A stretch of 64,000 nt of DNA from Elymus sibiricus (Eukaryota; Streptophyta; Magnoliopsida; Poales; Poaceae): positions 8,876,001 to 8,940,000 of the forward strand of contig CM077673.1 in the NCBI GenBank assembly GCA_039707655.1, read 5' to 3'. Made by a program: the position numbers and the translations under genes. Of the stretch, positions 44,139 through 56,600 are shown piece by piece. Positions within the stretch are counted from its first letter, which is position 1, and each line of letters starts with the position of its first letter. The notes under the pieces are model-generated. The model saw nothing but the letters and a program-made list of their open reading frames with translations, was not told where the DNA came from and did not search any database.

Positions 44139-45221
44139 ATTCTCCCCTACTAACAAGAATTCTTGTCCCGAGAATCAAGAGGTAGAAGGAAAGAGCCCGG
44201 GGTATTCTGCACGAAGATGATCTTCGCGTTTCCAAGTGGCTTCATCTTCAGAATGGTTTGCCCACTGCACCTTGAAGAACTTGGTAACCTTCTGACGAGT
44301 CCGACGTTCAGTTTCACCAAGAATACGGACTTGTTGCTCTTTCTAAGAGAGGTCTTGTTGCAGTTCAAGCATATCATGATCTACTGCTCGGATAGGATCC
44401 TTGAAGCAGCGACGAAGCTGTGACACATGGAACACATCGTGAACCTGAGAAAGGTTTGGCGGTAGTTCCAGTTGATATGCCACCTTACCACACCTTTCGA
44501 GAACAGTGAAAGGACCAATATATCGAGGAGCCAGCTTGCCCTTGATCCCAAAACGGTGTGTACCTCTCATTGGCAGGACTCGAAGATAAGCCTTTTCGCC
44601 AGGTTGATAGACCATATCTTTGTGATGAAGGTTATACTGACTCTTCTGACGAGACTGAGCAGCCTTCAGATTTGCATGAATAATGTGGACTGGATCTTCG
44701 GCATGTTGGATAATATCCGGACCGACAAGTGTACGTTCCCCAGTTTCTGACCAATTCAGAGGAGTCCGACACTTACGTTCATATAACACTTCAAAGGGAG
44801 CCATCTTCAGACTAGCTTGATAGGTATTGTTGTAGGAGAACTCAGCATACGGAAGAGATTCCTCCCATTTCTTGCCAAAAGAAATGACACAAGCTCGAAG
44901 CATGTCTTCGAGAATCTGATTGACTCTTTCAACTTGACCCTGGGATTGAGGGTGAAAAGCGGTGCTGAAGGACAAATGGGTTCCCATAGCTTCCTGGAAA
45001 CTTGCCCAGAATCTTGAAGTGAATAAACTGCCACGGTCCGAACTAATCACCAATGGAATATCGTGGACTGAAACAACTCTGGACATGTAAAGATCTGCTA
45101 GCTGACTAGCAGTAATAGTTTCCTTAACAGCCAGAAAATGTGCAACTTTGGACAGTCGGTCAATGACGACAAGAATAGCATCATTACCTTTCTGCGATCT
45201 GGGAAAACCAGTGACGAAGTC
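44139..45221 (-). pseudogene. element B copy 2, integrase C-terminus and chromodomain
   Basis: The purine tract at 44139-44151 is followed on the minus strand by integrase from [12 protein letters not shown] (45210) through the SSDRGS catalytic block and [12 protein letters not shown] to the chromodomain, with a frame change near 44345. The Tat element is inserted at 45221/45222 inside the integrase core; the upstream half continues at 58841. Confidence 0.9.
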
Positions 45222-45762
45222 TGTTGGGGATATAACCCCGTGGTAAGACCCGCCCAGGAGGGGCCAGGTCATACCTGGCGGCTCATAACCCAAGATCCAT
45301 AAGGTGGGCCGGAAGATGAAGGCCAGGCCGCGTGGCGGCTTACCAGATGGGCCAAGATGGAGGCCCAGAGACAGAAGATGGTAAGAAGACCCGGGTGGTT
45401 AAGCCGCCCAGAGACGGCTTGCTCAAGATGGCAAGGCGGCTTAGAGACAGAGTAGACTGCGTAGTATGAGTCGGTTTATGACTCGTGTAACCCGGGGCCT
45501 TGACCTCCTATATAAAGGCGAGTCCATGGGGCGGCTTGGACAAGAAGCAACATGTCGAGAACTAGGTCAAGCGAAACTGCTCCCTTGTAATCGACACTCC
45601 AATCAATACAATACAAGCAGGACGTAGGCTTTTACCTCTTCTTGAGGGGCTGAACCTGGGTATACTCATGTCCCTTGTCTCGATCAACCCCTTTGAGTCC
45701 ACCCCTTTGGCGATGGCCTCGAACCTAAGTCTTCGGACATCTGCCGTGACAAAACCACGACA
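45222..45762 (+). repeat. Tat element 5' LTR with TATA box
   Basis: TGTTGGGGATATAACC ... CCACGACA, 541 bp. TATATAAAG at 45509-45517 is a good TATA box, followed about 90 bp later by aatcaatacaatac, a likely polyadenylation region. Confidence 0.9.
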
Positions 45763-45764
45763 GT

Positions 45765-45782
45765 TGGCGCCCACCGTGGGGC
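45765..45782 (+). promoter_or_regulatory. Tat element primer binding site
   Basis: TGGCGCCCACCGTGGGGC begins two bases after the LTR. This type is usual for Tat-lineage elements. I do not assign the tRNA with certainty. Confidence 0.75.
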
Positions 45783-45850
45783 TAGCGCTCGGTGGTGTTG
45801 AGTTCTCAAAGGGCTCTCTCCCAGGGATCGAGGGGTACGCTGTTGGCAGG

Positions 45851-48800
45851 ATGACCAAGAGTCGCCGCGGCCGGCTCTACATCGACGACGCCGGCTGGGG
45901 CCCCGAGGCTGACTCCATTGAGTACGGTTTCCGGGTCCCCTTCGGCGGGATTCACGTCTTCATCGGCAAGATCGGCGGATCTAAACCCGGGCCGGACACC
46001 TGCACCGACATCATCGAGCCGGCCCGGCGCGAGCAACCTGCCCGACGCGTGCAACCTGCCCGTGCTAAGCCGGGCAGGAAGCATGTCTTCGTCAGCTTCA
46101 CTCAGGGCATGGATCTCGAAGGATCTATGTCACGGGAGGAAACTCTCATCTGCTCAGATGAGGGATCATCCAGCGGAGAGACGGAATCAATCTATCAGCT
46201 TCACAATGGTGGGCTCGGGGGCTACGCCGGGCCTTACCCCGAGTCGGAGTTCCATGAGCCGGAAGAGTATGAGACGCCGAACCGCGCTGCCGTCTTCATG
46301 GCCGGTTCAGCGGCAGCTCCTGGCAGTTCAGCCGCCGGTGCGACTGGATCTGGGGCTGGCAGGCCACCGGCTCAGGTTCTTCTGGATCTGATGAACGAGC
46401 TTACAACCCTGATGGCGACGGAGGTCACTGCTGAAAACCAAGCTGCCCGTAACACGGAGATCGCAAGGTTGAAGAACCAGATGACTGAGGTCCAATAGGA
46501 AATCAATGCGCTGAAGGCTCAGATGGATGCTGAGGCGGAACGCCTTAGGGCAGACGCTTTCCGTCTTCAGTTAGAGCAGCAGTCAGGAGCGGCGGTTCAA
46601 CGGATGAGGCATCAATCCCGTTTGCCGGATCAGTACGAAGCAAGGAATCTCTTCAACACGCCAGGGACGGGACGGAACGTGCCCTTGACCGTAACCAGGA
46701 CGGCGAAAGTGCCTGGAAGCCGGGCGGCGGATCAGCATCAACGGATTAACCCGCCCCGGCAGAACCAGACTCCACCTTCTTTCCCAACGCCGGCGGGCCA
46801 TTATTCTAGCCCGACGGAGAACTTGGTGGCGGCGGCCGCCAGGCTTGATACAATTCCCATCCTCGATGAGGCGCCTTTTGCAGAAGAGGTGCGGAACGCT
46901 ATTGGGTATTTGCGGATGGCGGTGGCCCAGCAGGAGAAGTATACTTACAGCCGGAGCCGTGTGCATTCAACTCCCCTCCCCAGCCGCAGCTACAGCCGGC
47001 GTTATGAGTCGCCAGCGGTTTCCAGCAGTGAACGGCATCGGAACCCGCCGCGGGCCGATCGGGCGGCTCTGGATGCTCAAGCGTTGGTGGACCGGGCGAG
47101 AGCGCAGCGAGAGGCGGCGGCTCTGGCGGCAGCGGCGGATCACCAAGAACCCTCCATCTCAGTTGGAGCAGGCTTAACCTCCAGGGCTGTAGGAGTACCG
47201 TGCTTAACGCCGGCTTTGCGGAATGAGCGTCTGCCAAAGGATTTCAAGGGCCCTCGCAAGGTGCCCAATTACACGGCTGATTTACCTCCAGAGGCTTGGA
47301 TTGAGAGCTATGAGCTGGCCATGGAGATGTTAGATGTTACTGATACGGTATGTGCCAAATACTTCATCATGATGCTGGAAGGGCCAGCTCGCACGTGGTT
47401 GAAGGGACTGCCACCCAACACCATTACTTCCTGGGCCGAGTTGAAGGCGAAATTTATCAAAAATTTCAAAGGAACGTGCAAGCAGCCCATGACGATCGTG
47501 GATTTGGATCATTGCATGCAACAGGCAGACGAGTCGGCTCATCACTGGGTCCGGCGGGTCTCAACCATCATTCACGCTTCAGAACAGATTACGGCGGCTC
47601 AAGCGGTTTTGATTCTGGAGAAGAATTGCCACTTTACGCCTTTGAAGCAGAAGCTTGGCCGGCTTAAGCGCTCGTGTCAAGACATGGGGGAGCTCATGGC
47701 GGCTCTCACTAAATATGCAGATTCTGACAACACGAAGGACCCGGGCTCTGATGATGAAAAATCAGGTCAGGGGAAGAAGGGTAACAATGGAAAAGGTCAA
47801 CAGCAAAACGCACCTGGAAACGGCAATTCTGGCAAACGGAAGAACCCAGACGACGGGTCAGAACTGGTGGCGAATACTACCACTGGAAACGGCCGTGCTA
47901 AGGGCAACGGGAATTTCAGGGCGCCCTTTAACAAGGGTAAAGCTCCTTTTAACCTGGAAGAGCTACTCAATAAACCTTGTCCGGAGCATAGTCAGCCTGA
48001 TAGGCCGGCAGGCCATACATGGAGGAATTGCAGCATCATGCGACAGTTTCGAGATTACAGCCTTCAACTGCACCGCAATAACGGCAATGGTCCGTTCGGC
48101 GGCTCAGGACCAGGCGGGTCAGGGGCCGGCTTTGGAGCTGGCGGCTCAGGGTCCGGTTACCAGGGTCAAGGCAATCAAGGAGGACATCAACAGTCTGGCG
48201 GTGGAGGCCAGCAGCAGCATAACCAGTCGGGGTTCCAAACTAACCCAAAACAGCTTAGTGGGGGTCAATATCATGTTTTTACAACCAACCTTGAAAAGCG
48301 AGACCGAAAGGTACGCAAGCGGGCGGTTAATGCAGTCATGCCGGCTCTCTCGCAGTATTTGAAGTGGTCTGAGTATGACATAACTTGGAGCCGGGCGGAT
48401 CACCCGCCGCGTGTTGATAACCCGGGGCAACTGGCCTTGGTGGTTGCCCCCCAAGTGGGAGGATATGTGTTCACTAAGGTTCTTATGGATGGTGGCAGCA
48501 GCATCAACATCCTGTATTACGACACTTTCTGCCGGATGGGTCTGCTTGATAAGGATCTTAAGCCCTCTTCAACAGTTTTTCATGTTGTGGTACCTGGCAA
48601 GTCGGCTTATCCAGTGGGGAAGATTTCTTTGGAAGTTGCTTTTGGTGATGGATTTAACTACAGGGTGGAATCTTTGTGGTTTGAGGTGGTCAAAATCAAG
48701 AGCCCATATCATGCTCTGTTTGGACGGCCGGCTTACGCTAAGTTCATGGCTAGGCCTTGCTATGTTTACTTGCAGCTCAAAATGCCCGGGTTGAACGGGA

Positions 48801-49027
48801 CGATCACTGTGCATGGTGATCGGAAGACGGCTCTTGAGTGCGAGGAAGGAGACGCAGCTTATGCAGAGTCAAGTTGTGCTGAGGCAGAGCTCAAGTTTTA
48901 TAAGGAGAATGTTGACCCGGAAGACATGACTCCGCTCAAGAAGCCTAACACGGAATTTGAGCTGCCTCTCAAGTTTGCGGCGGATGATACCAAGCTGGTG
49001 GATTTCACTGAGGGTGACTCGTCATAG
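45851..49027 (+). pseudogene. Tat element gag and protease
   Basis: One frame from ATG at 45851. The N-terminus is Arg/Gly-rich, a coiled-coil-like stretch follows (about 46400-46580), and a stop TAG at 46496-46498 breaks it. The gag block has AWIESYELAMEMLDV, MMLEGPARTWLKGLP, SWAELKAKFIKNFKG and DESAHHWVRRVSTII (47295-47600). A Gly/Gln-rich tail contains a CPEH...HTWRNC zinc-like motif. The protease has LMDGGSSINILYYDTF with the active Asp at 48488-48490, a DGGS variant of D-T-G. TAG at 49025-49027 ends this part and TAG at 49061-49063 follows, in the same frame as pol. No frameshift is seen, so only nonsense changes separate it from the pol frame. Confidence 0.9.
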
Positions 49028-49063
49028 CAGTTCACTATCGGGGCTAACATGGACCCCGCATAG

Positions 49064-52000
49064 GAAAGCGCGCTCATCAAATTCATCCGTGAGAATCGGG
49101 ACATCTTTGCATGGAAACCGTCTGACATGCCGGGTGTACCGAGAGAATTTGTTGAGCACCATCTTAATGTGGATCCTAAGTTCAAGCCGATCAAGCAGTT
49201 TCTTCATCGTTTCAATGAAGAGCGGCACAAAGCTATTGGAGAAGAGGTGGCCCGGCTCTTGGCAGCAGGGTTCATCGTGGAGGTTTTTCACCCAGAGTGG
49301 TTAGCTAACCCGGTCCTGGTGCTTAAGAAGAACGGCACTTGGCGTATGTGTGTGGATTACACGGACCTTAACAAGGCCTGTCCAGTTGACCCGTTTGCTC
49401 TCCCCCATATCGACCAGATTATTGATGCAACGGCGGGTTGCGAGAGTCTATGCTTCCTGGACGCCTATTCAGGTTACCACCAGATCAAGATGGCAGTCAA
49501 AGACCAAGAGAAGACGGCTTTCATCACGCCTTTTGGTGCTTTCTGCTATGTGTCTATGCCCTTCGGGCTCAAGAGTGCCCAGGCGACTTATCAGCGTTGT
49601 GTGCAGAACTGTCTTCATAGTCAAATTGGGCGCAACGTTCATGCTTATGTGGATGATATTGTGGTCAAGTCAAGGAAGAAGGAAACCTTGCTGGACGACC
49701 TGAAGGAAACTTTTGACAACTTGCGGGTTTACAAGATGATGCTTAACCCGGCCAAGTGTGTCTTCGGAGTCCCTGCAGGCAAACTCTTGGGGTTTTTAGT
49801 CTCTGAGCGTGGTATTGAGGCTAACCCGGACAAGATTCAGGCTATCACTTCCCTGGCTGAGCCGGCGTGCATCAATGACGTTCAACGCCTGGCGGGTCGG
49901 ATCGCCGCGTTAAGCCGATTCATAAGCCGCCTGGGTGAGAAGGCAATCCCTTTATATCAGATGATGAAGAAAACAGACAATTTTGTCTGGAGCAAAGCGG
50001 CGGGTGAGGCGTTTGAGGCGCTCAAGAAGCAACTGACTGAGCCGCCAATCTTGGCCGCTCCGGCTGAGAAGGAACCCTTACTCCTTTATGTGGCGGGTAA
50101 TAACAGAGCAGTCAGCGCTGCGATTGTTGTAGAACGCAAGGAGGCAGGAAAGGAATATCCGGTTCAGAGGCCGGTTTACTATGTCAGCGAAGTCTTGATT
50201 GAGTCCAAGCAACGGTACCCGCATTGGCAGAAGCTAATATATGGGGTGTTCATGGCGAATCGTAAGCTGAAGCATTATTTCCTGGGATACCAGATCACGG
50301 TGGTTAGTTCGGCGCCGTTGGGAGACATAATTCAAAACAGAGAAGCCACGGGCAGAATTGCTAAGTGGGCATTAGAGCATGGACCTCTTAATCTGAGGTA
50401 TGTACCTCGCACGGCTGTTAAGTCTCAAGCCTTGGTGGACTTCATAAACGACTGGACAGAGTGTCAGTCGCCCGAGGAGAAGCCGGATAACACATACTGG
50501 ACGATTCATTTCGACGGGTCTAGGCAGTTGGAAGGCTCGGGGACTGGAGTTGTCTTAACTTCCCCTAAAGGTGATAAGTTCTGTTATGTGCTAAGGTTGA
50601 TGTTTCCATGTACTAACAATGCAGCTGAGTATGAGGCCTTGCTACATGGCCTCCGAGTGGCTAAGGAGATGAATCTGAGCCGGGTTAGATGCCTCGGCGA
50701 CTCAGATCTCGTAGCTCAGCAAGTTTCAGGCACGTGGGATTCCAAAGACCCACGGATGGCGGCTTATCGTCAGGCGGTGGATATAATTGCAGGCCACTTC
50801 AAAGGTTATCAAGTAGATCATATTGACCGTCGCAAGAACGAGGCGGCTAATGCCTTGTCACGGCTGGGCTCTCAGCGTAAGCCGGTGCCGCCTAACGTGT
50901 TATATCACCCATTAGTTAAGCTACCTTCAGAGGAGGATCTGGCTGTGTCTGACCCGGAGGGGCAGCTGGTGGCGGCTCTGCATGCTATTCCTGACTGGAC
51001 GTTACCTTACCTGGCGTATCTGACTCGCGGCGAGTTACCTAAGGACGAGACCTTGGCAAGGCAAGTTATCAGGCGATCTAAGTCCATGACGATCATCAAT
51101 GGCGAGTTGCATAAGCATAGTGTTACCAGCGTTTTTCAACGTTGTGTTTCACCTAAGGAAGGCAAGGGGATCTTGAATGAAATCCACGCCGGAGATTGTG
51201 GTCATCATGCCGGCTCAAAATCTCTGGTGGCCAAAGCTTTTCGACATGGCTTCTTATGGCTGACGGCTCATAAGGACGCAGAAGACTTGGTTCTCAAGTG
51301 TGATGGATGTCAGAAGTTCGGGCGACGTGCTCACGTGCCGGCTCAGGAATTGCGCATGATCCCAATGACCTGGCCGTTTGCAGTCTGGGGGCTTGACATG
51401 GTCGGGCCCTTTAAGAGATCCAAAGACAAGAAGACCCACCTTCTGGTGGCGGTGGATAAGTTTACCAAGTGGGTGGAGGCTGAGCCAGTCAGCAAGTGTG
51501 ACGCGGCTACGGCGGTTCAGTTTGTCAAAAAGCTGATCTATCGCTTTGGTTACCCTCATAGTATTATCACAGATAACGGCACAAACCTATCCAAGGGGGC
51601 TATGCAAGCGTTCTGTGAAAGTGAGCACATCCGGCTTGACGTCTCTGCTGTGGCTCATCCACAGTCCAATGGTCAGGCGGAGCGAGCTAATCAGGAGATC
51701 CTGAGAGGTATCAAGCCCCGGCTTATGGTTCCTCTATAGAGAACACCGGGTTGTTGGGTTGAGGAGTTACCATCAGTTCTGTGGAGCATCAATACAACTC
51801 CCAACAGGTCAACAGGCTATACACCTTTCTTCATGGTTTACGGCACATAAGCCGTGTTACCAAGCGACATACGTCATGACTCGCCAAGGGTGGCGGCTTA
51901 TGTTGAGGCAGACAATGAGACGGCGCGTCAGGACGCGTTAGATGCTTTGGATGAAGAGCGTGATCTGGCGGCGGCTCGATCGGCCATTTATCAACAAGAC

Positions 52001-52249
52001 CTGCGTCGCTATCACAGCCGCAGAGTCAAGACCCGGACGTTTCAAGAAGGCGACTTAGTGTTGCGCCTGATTCAAGATCAGACGGACGCGCACAAGTTGT
52101 CTCCTCCATGGGTAGGACCTTTTGTGGTTAGCAGAAACCTCAACAACGGGTCATACTATCTAATTGACGTACGAGATGAGTCACTTACTTCTGGGCAGGA
52201 GACCCACCGACCGTGGAACATCGCTCATCTACGGCCCTACTATACTTGA
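49064..52249 (+). pseudogene. Tat element pol: RT, RNase H, second (archaeal-type) RNase H, integrase
   Basis: The same frame as gag continues. RT has NPVLVLKKNGTWRMCVDYTD, FLDAYSGYHQI and YVDD (49646-49657). RNase H of the gypsy type follows (LLLYVAGNNRAVSAAIV, KQRYPHWQKLIYG). A second RNase H (about 50500-50900) has FDGSRQLEGSGTGVVL and NNAAEYEALLHGL, the mark of the Tat lineage. Integrase has the HHCC finger (HHAGSKS...CDGCQKFG) and all three catalytic acids: GLDMVGPF, ITDNGT and QAERANQE (51390-51685). Stops at 51737-51739 (TAG) and 51848-51850 (TAA) fall near the integrase C-terminus, which otherwise reads on to 52249. The element copies itself through RNA; this copy cannot make full-length pol. 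Confidence 0.92.
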
Positions 52250-52385
52250 GTCGTCGACTCCCTTCATTGTACATCATCATTGTATATATATCACATATAT
52301 ATATAATAAAGTTGGCATCCCTCCAAGCCGGGGCCTCTGCCGTTTTTACGTATCTACAATTGTGCAAAGATGGATACAATCATAC

Positions 52386-52853
52386 GGTCATTTGGGGGCT
52401 TCTAACCCGCCGGGTTAAGCTTCAACCCTCTTGATCGGCTCTTCAGCCAAAGTAGCACCATCGTCTGGCGGCTTACAAGTTGGCGGCTTGCAAGACGGTG
52501 CACAAGTTGATATCATCAACAAGGTCGTTTGGGGGCTTTCAACCTACCGGGTTAAGCTTCAACCCTCCCGATCAGGCTCTTCAGCCACTGTAAGGCGGGT
52601 CGTGGACCCAAAAAGTTGACTCCATCAACAAGGTCGTTTGGGGGCTTTCAACCTACCAGGTTAAGCTTCAACCCTCTCGATCAGGCTCTTCAGCCACTGT
52701 AAGGCGGGTCGTGGACCCAAAAAGTTGACTCCGTCAACAAGGTCGTTTGTGGGCTTTCAACCCACCGGGTTAAGCTTCAACCCTTTCGACCAGGCTTCTC
52801 AGCCACTGTAAGGCGGGTCGTGGACCCAAACGTTGACTCCGTCAACAAAGATC
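52386..52853 (+). repeat. tandem repeat, period 109 bp
   Basis: Units begin ggtcgtttgggggctttcaa at 52523, 52632 and 52741, with a diverged first unit at 52386. Each contains gttaagcttcaaccct and ctgtaaggcgggtcgtggac. It lies just after pol in the Tat element. Function unknown. Confidence 0.88.
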
Positions 52854-53609
52854 ACTAGGGGTGCAGCGAATTGTGAACTTACCCCCTTTTTCGATCTGCA
52901 AGGCCGGGTTATACCTGCCTGTAAGTTGCTGCCGCTTTGCCAGGGGTGCAGTGAGTTGTACACTTACCCCCTGCAAGGGCCTCTTACAGCGGCGAGGCAA
53001 ACTCTCCCATCTGCTATGTACTCTCCGCCAAGTGGCCCGTCGTACCCTTGAGGTCCAAACGATGGATTTACGTCACGTGAGAAGTAGCTAATGGGTTCTA
53101 AGGGTATTCACCCCCTGCTGCGTCTCTTTCTGGTTCGTTACGCTCTTATCAGTTAATCTCGTCTAGAGACCCTGAGCCGGTCAAAGAATTGACGGTCACT
53201 CTCGCTAGAGACAATGTACTGTTAAGAGTTCAAGTAGTGAGACTACCCAGAAGAACCAGTTTATAAGTTTTTGGAAAAAAGGAAAGATCATGAGATTTAA
53301 CGTCTCCGGGTTGTGCTTTTTCAAGCCGCCCTTACAGCAAAACAGAGTATATTCCGTCTTGTTTATTTTTGCAGGGTTTATCTTCTCAGATGAGCCGCCG
53401 TGCAAGCTGGTATCATAAGCCGGACAAAGACAAACAAAGCATATGTCAAGCTAGGCAACAGATTCATACGTGCACGATGGCACGGCTCAGACAGTTAAGA
53501 TTTTTCTAAGCCTATTACAAAGGTCTCCACGAGAGCCCAAAAGGCAACAGACTTTTGTACAACTTTCAGTTTGGCGGCTCAGGCGGCCGAGTTATCAAAT
53601 TTACAGTGT
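52854..53609. other. Tat element, stretch without a gene between repeat array and antisense gene
   Basis: No recognisable coding frame. Two similar pieces around aggggtgcag and cttaccccct (52857-52980) form a small repeat. The transcripts of pol and of the antisense gene would converge here, so both may end in this stretch; that is inference. Confidence 0.5.
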
Positions 53610-56600
53610 TCAGCTCGATGGCGGGTCATCCCGCGCCGGGTCTTCGGCCTCTTCTATCCGAAGATTGTCCACATCCCAGTTGCAGTTTGTTAGCGCTTCA
53701 AACTGAGCCTCTTCGAAGAGGGCAGATGGGTCAATCTCAGGGGTGAAAAGGTGCTTACGGCGTGCAGGAGTCAAGTTTTTGGCTTCAAAAGTCGGACGGC
53801 GCACTCTCTTGCTGGGCTCGCTATAAGCCGCCTGGTACGTTGATAGATCAAGTTCATCCACTAACGTTGATGGAAGCACCCTGGAAGCTTTCCTGCATCG
53901 AGCATAGTCTTCTGCTGTGAATTCTGAGCCGTCATCTTTTCTGGATGGGAACCCGTCCATCATCTCTTCAGCAGTCAGCTCGGGAGCAAAAGCTAGACAT
54001 CGGCTTAGCGCGGCCATAGCTCCCTGCCGGGCGGCTGATCGTCTAAGCTCTTCAACCTGCTTGGGCAGCGTGGATAAAAGTTCGATGACTCCCTTCATAT
54101 GCTGAGGGATGCTCTTCTCAGTTAACATTGCCTTGATGGTGCAAAGAGTCCCGCAGTACAGTTGTTCCGCTAAGGAGTACACTGCCTTCAATTTCAACAG
54201 GCTATCAGATGACAACTGGCGGCTTCTCTGACCTGCAAGACGTGTTCGGCGTTATAAGCCGCCCCCACAAGATTTTCAAAGCAAAGAAATTGGCTATGTC
54301 TTTAAAACTCACCAAAGATGGCAGAGGTCATCCTGGAGATATGGCGCTTGAGGCTTAGCAGTTCTTCTGATACAACGGTAAGCCGCCCCTCAGCGTCATC
54401 TGCGCGCTTGGTCAGGGCGGCTTGTTCAGTTTCGGCAGTCTTCTTGAAAAGAGCAAAATCAACTTGTGTCTTCTCGAGATCTTCGATGGCAACCCGCCAT
54501 TTATTTTCCGCCTCGGACCGAGCAGTTTGTTGTGAAGCAAGATTTCCTTTTAGGCTGGTCAGCTCAGACTCAGCCGCTTCTAAAGCATCCTGTATCATAC
54601 AAGTATAAAACAGGTTTAAGTCGCCAGGATGAGTTATTGAAGGATAATTGATGAAGCAATTACGCTACAAGTCTCAAGCAGATTGCAAGCAATATACTCG
54701 ACACTTGGGGGCTAATGTCTGTTTGCTCTTCAAAGCTATACTACAGTTCCGGCTCATCTCCGCAAAGATAAGCCGGCACTTGGGGGCTACAGACGACGCT
54801 CTCAAGTATTTCAGCAAGTTCCGGCTCATCTCCGCAAAGATAAGCCGGCACTTGGGGGCTACAGACGACGCTCTCAAGTCTTTCATCAAGTTCCGGCTCA
54901 TCTCGGCAAAGACAGGCCGGCACTTGGGGGCTACACACGGAGCTCTTCACGTCTAAATTACAGTCCCGGCTCATCTTCGTCAAGATAAGTCGGCACTTGG
55001 GGGCTACGACCAGTGATTTCCAAGTCTTCTACGTAAAGTTCCGGCTCATCATTTTAATACTGACCCGAACTTGGGGGCTACCATTGATCAACTCTGCACA
55101 ATGAGTATCGGTTTACTATTTATACTAACCCAATACTTGGGGGCTACAGGCTAAGCAAGTTGTAGTGTGGCATAGTTTGGAAGACCTGGTCTACTATTTG
55201 CAATACTAAAACCAGCTCTTGGCGGCTACGTAAGGGTACAAGGAAAGAATAGGCAAAGAGATTACCTCATATTTTTTCTTCATCAGACCAACAAGCGTGA
55301 GCTCCATATTCCGGCTTGTGGTCAGGCGGTTCAGATAACCAGCGTGAAGCTCGTCGGCAGTCAGCTTCTCCAGCACAGGGAATTCAAACTCAAGCTTCTC
55401 AGGAGAGGAAGTTCCGGCCTTGCCGGAATACCTTGTCAATACATGAGGCTCGGGAGATTGATGACCCATCCCAGTGAAGATAACATCTGGAAGAGTTGTG
55501 TCTTCGACGGCTGTTGAAGGGCTGGGCGGCTTAGGATCATCCCTGCCAGGGTCTTCAGGTGCCATGTCGAGATCAGCCGCTCAGAGGGCTGAGGAACGTC
55601 TTCAGGTGCATTTCTTGTCATATCAGCTGGCTCAGCGTGAGTTGAAGGAGCGGCCGGCTTAGTCATCTCCGGCTCTCGGGCAGTTGGGGCGGCTTTAGGC
55701 CCGCCGGTCTTCCTTCGTTTTGCTTGGGCACTGGAAGACGTGAAAGATTATTACATACAGGACAAGGGTATTAAAATGTATGGTGCAAAGGTAAAGATAC
55801 GCACTCTGGGTTGATCTTCATTGGAGGCAGTTTTGTGGCAATCGAGTCACCAGATGAAGGTGGAGAATCCTGAGGACAGTTAAGTCAATACAAAGCAGAG
55901 TAAGGTTACAATGCAAGTTTGATTAAAGTTTCATCTCAGTTAAATACCTCAGCTGGCCGTTTCCGCGGAGCCGGAGCGTGCGATAACCCGGCCACAAGAT
56001 CTTCAGAGCCGGCGCTCCGGGTCTGACGTCGAGAATTGTGCTGTTGCATTTTCAAAATAAAATTGGGGTCTAAATGAGCAAGAGGATGAGAAAAAGGGAC
56101 TTTTCGGATGACCCGCCGCACTTTCTCTGGTGGAAGGTTTTCTGAGTCAGAAGAAATGTAAGTTACCTCAGGGGCGTCTGCGTGGCTGGTCTCCGTTTCC
56201 TCCTGTGAATAATTATTGTCAATAAGTTGCATAAAGAGACGGCCAAGGGAATCAAGTTCTACCTCTGAGTCGTCAAGCTCAGGCGGGTCTTGAGTGGCGG
56301 CTTTCTTCTTTTGAACGCGAGTCTTAGCCGCCTTAGGTTTCCTCACAGGAGGAGTATACTTCTTTTTCCAGAAAGATGAGCCGGCCTGTGCATAAGCCGC
56401 CAGTAAAGGTAAGAAGGAGCAAGACAAAGTAAAAATAAATTTGACCTGTTTAATGGAAAAGGGAGGTTCTTACGGCTGGAGCTGGGTTCTTGACGCAAAA
56501 GGGTTCTAACCCAATTTGGTTGCAAACCGCTTGCTTTTCGCCAAGGAGGCCCTTGACGGAGGAGTTGATGTTCTCTTCGGTCAGAGGAACGGTACTAAAG

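Noticed and set aside
45668..45850. gag start inside the Tat 5' LTR (first possible ATG at 45668)
   Set aside because: That ATG lies in the LTR upstream of the PBS. The ATG at 45851 after the PBS is the sensible start.
54704..55228. regularly spaced repeats that could suggest a CRISPR array
   Set aside because: Repeats and spacers are both similar between units, there are no cas genes, and the context is a plant retrotransposon.
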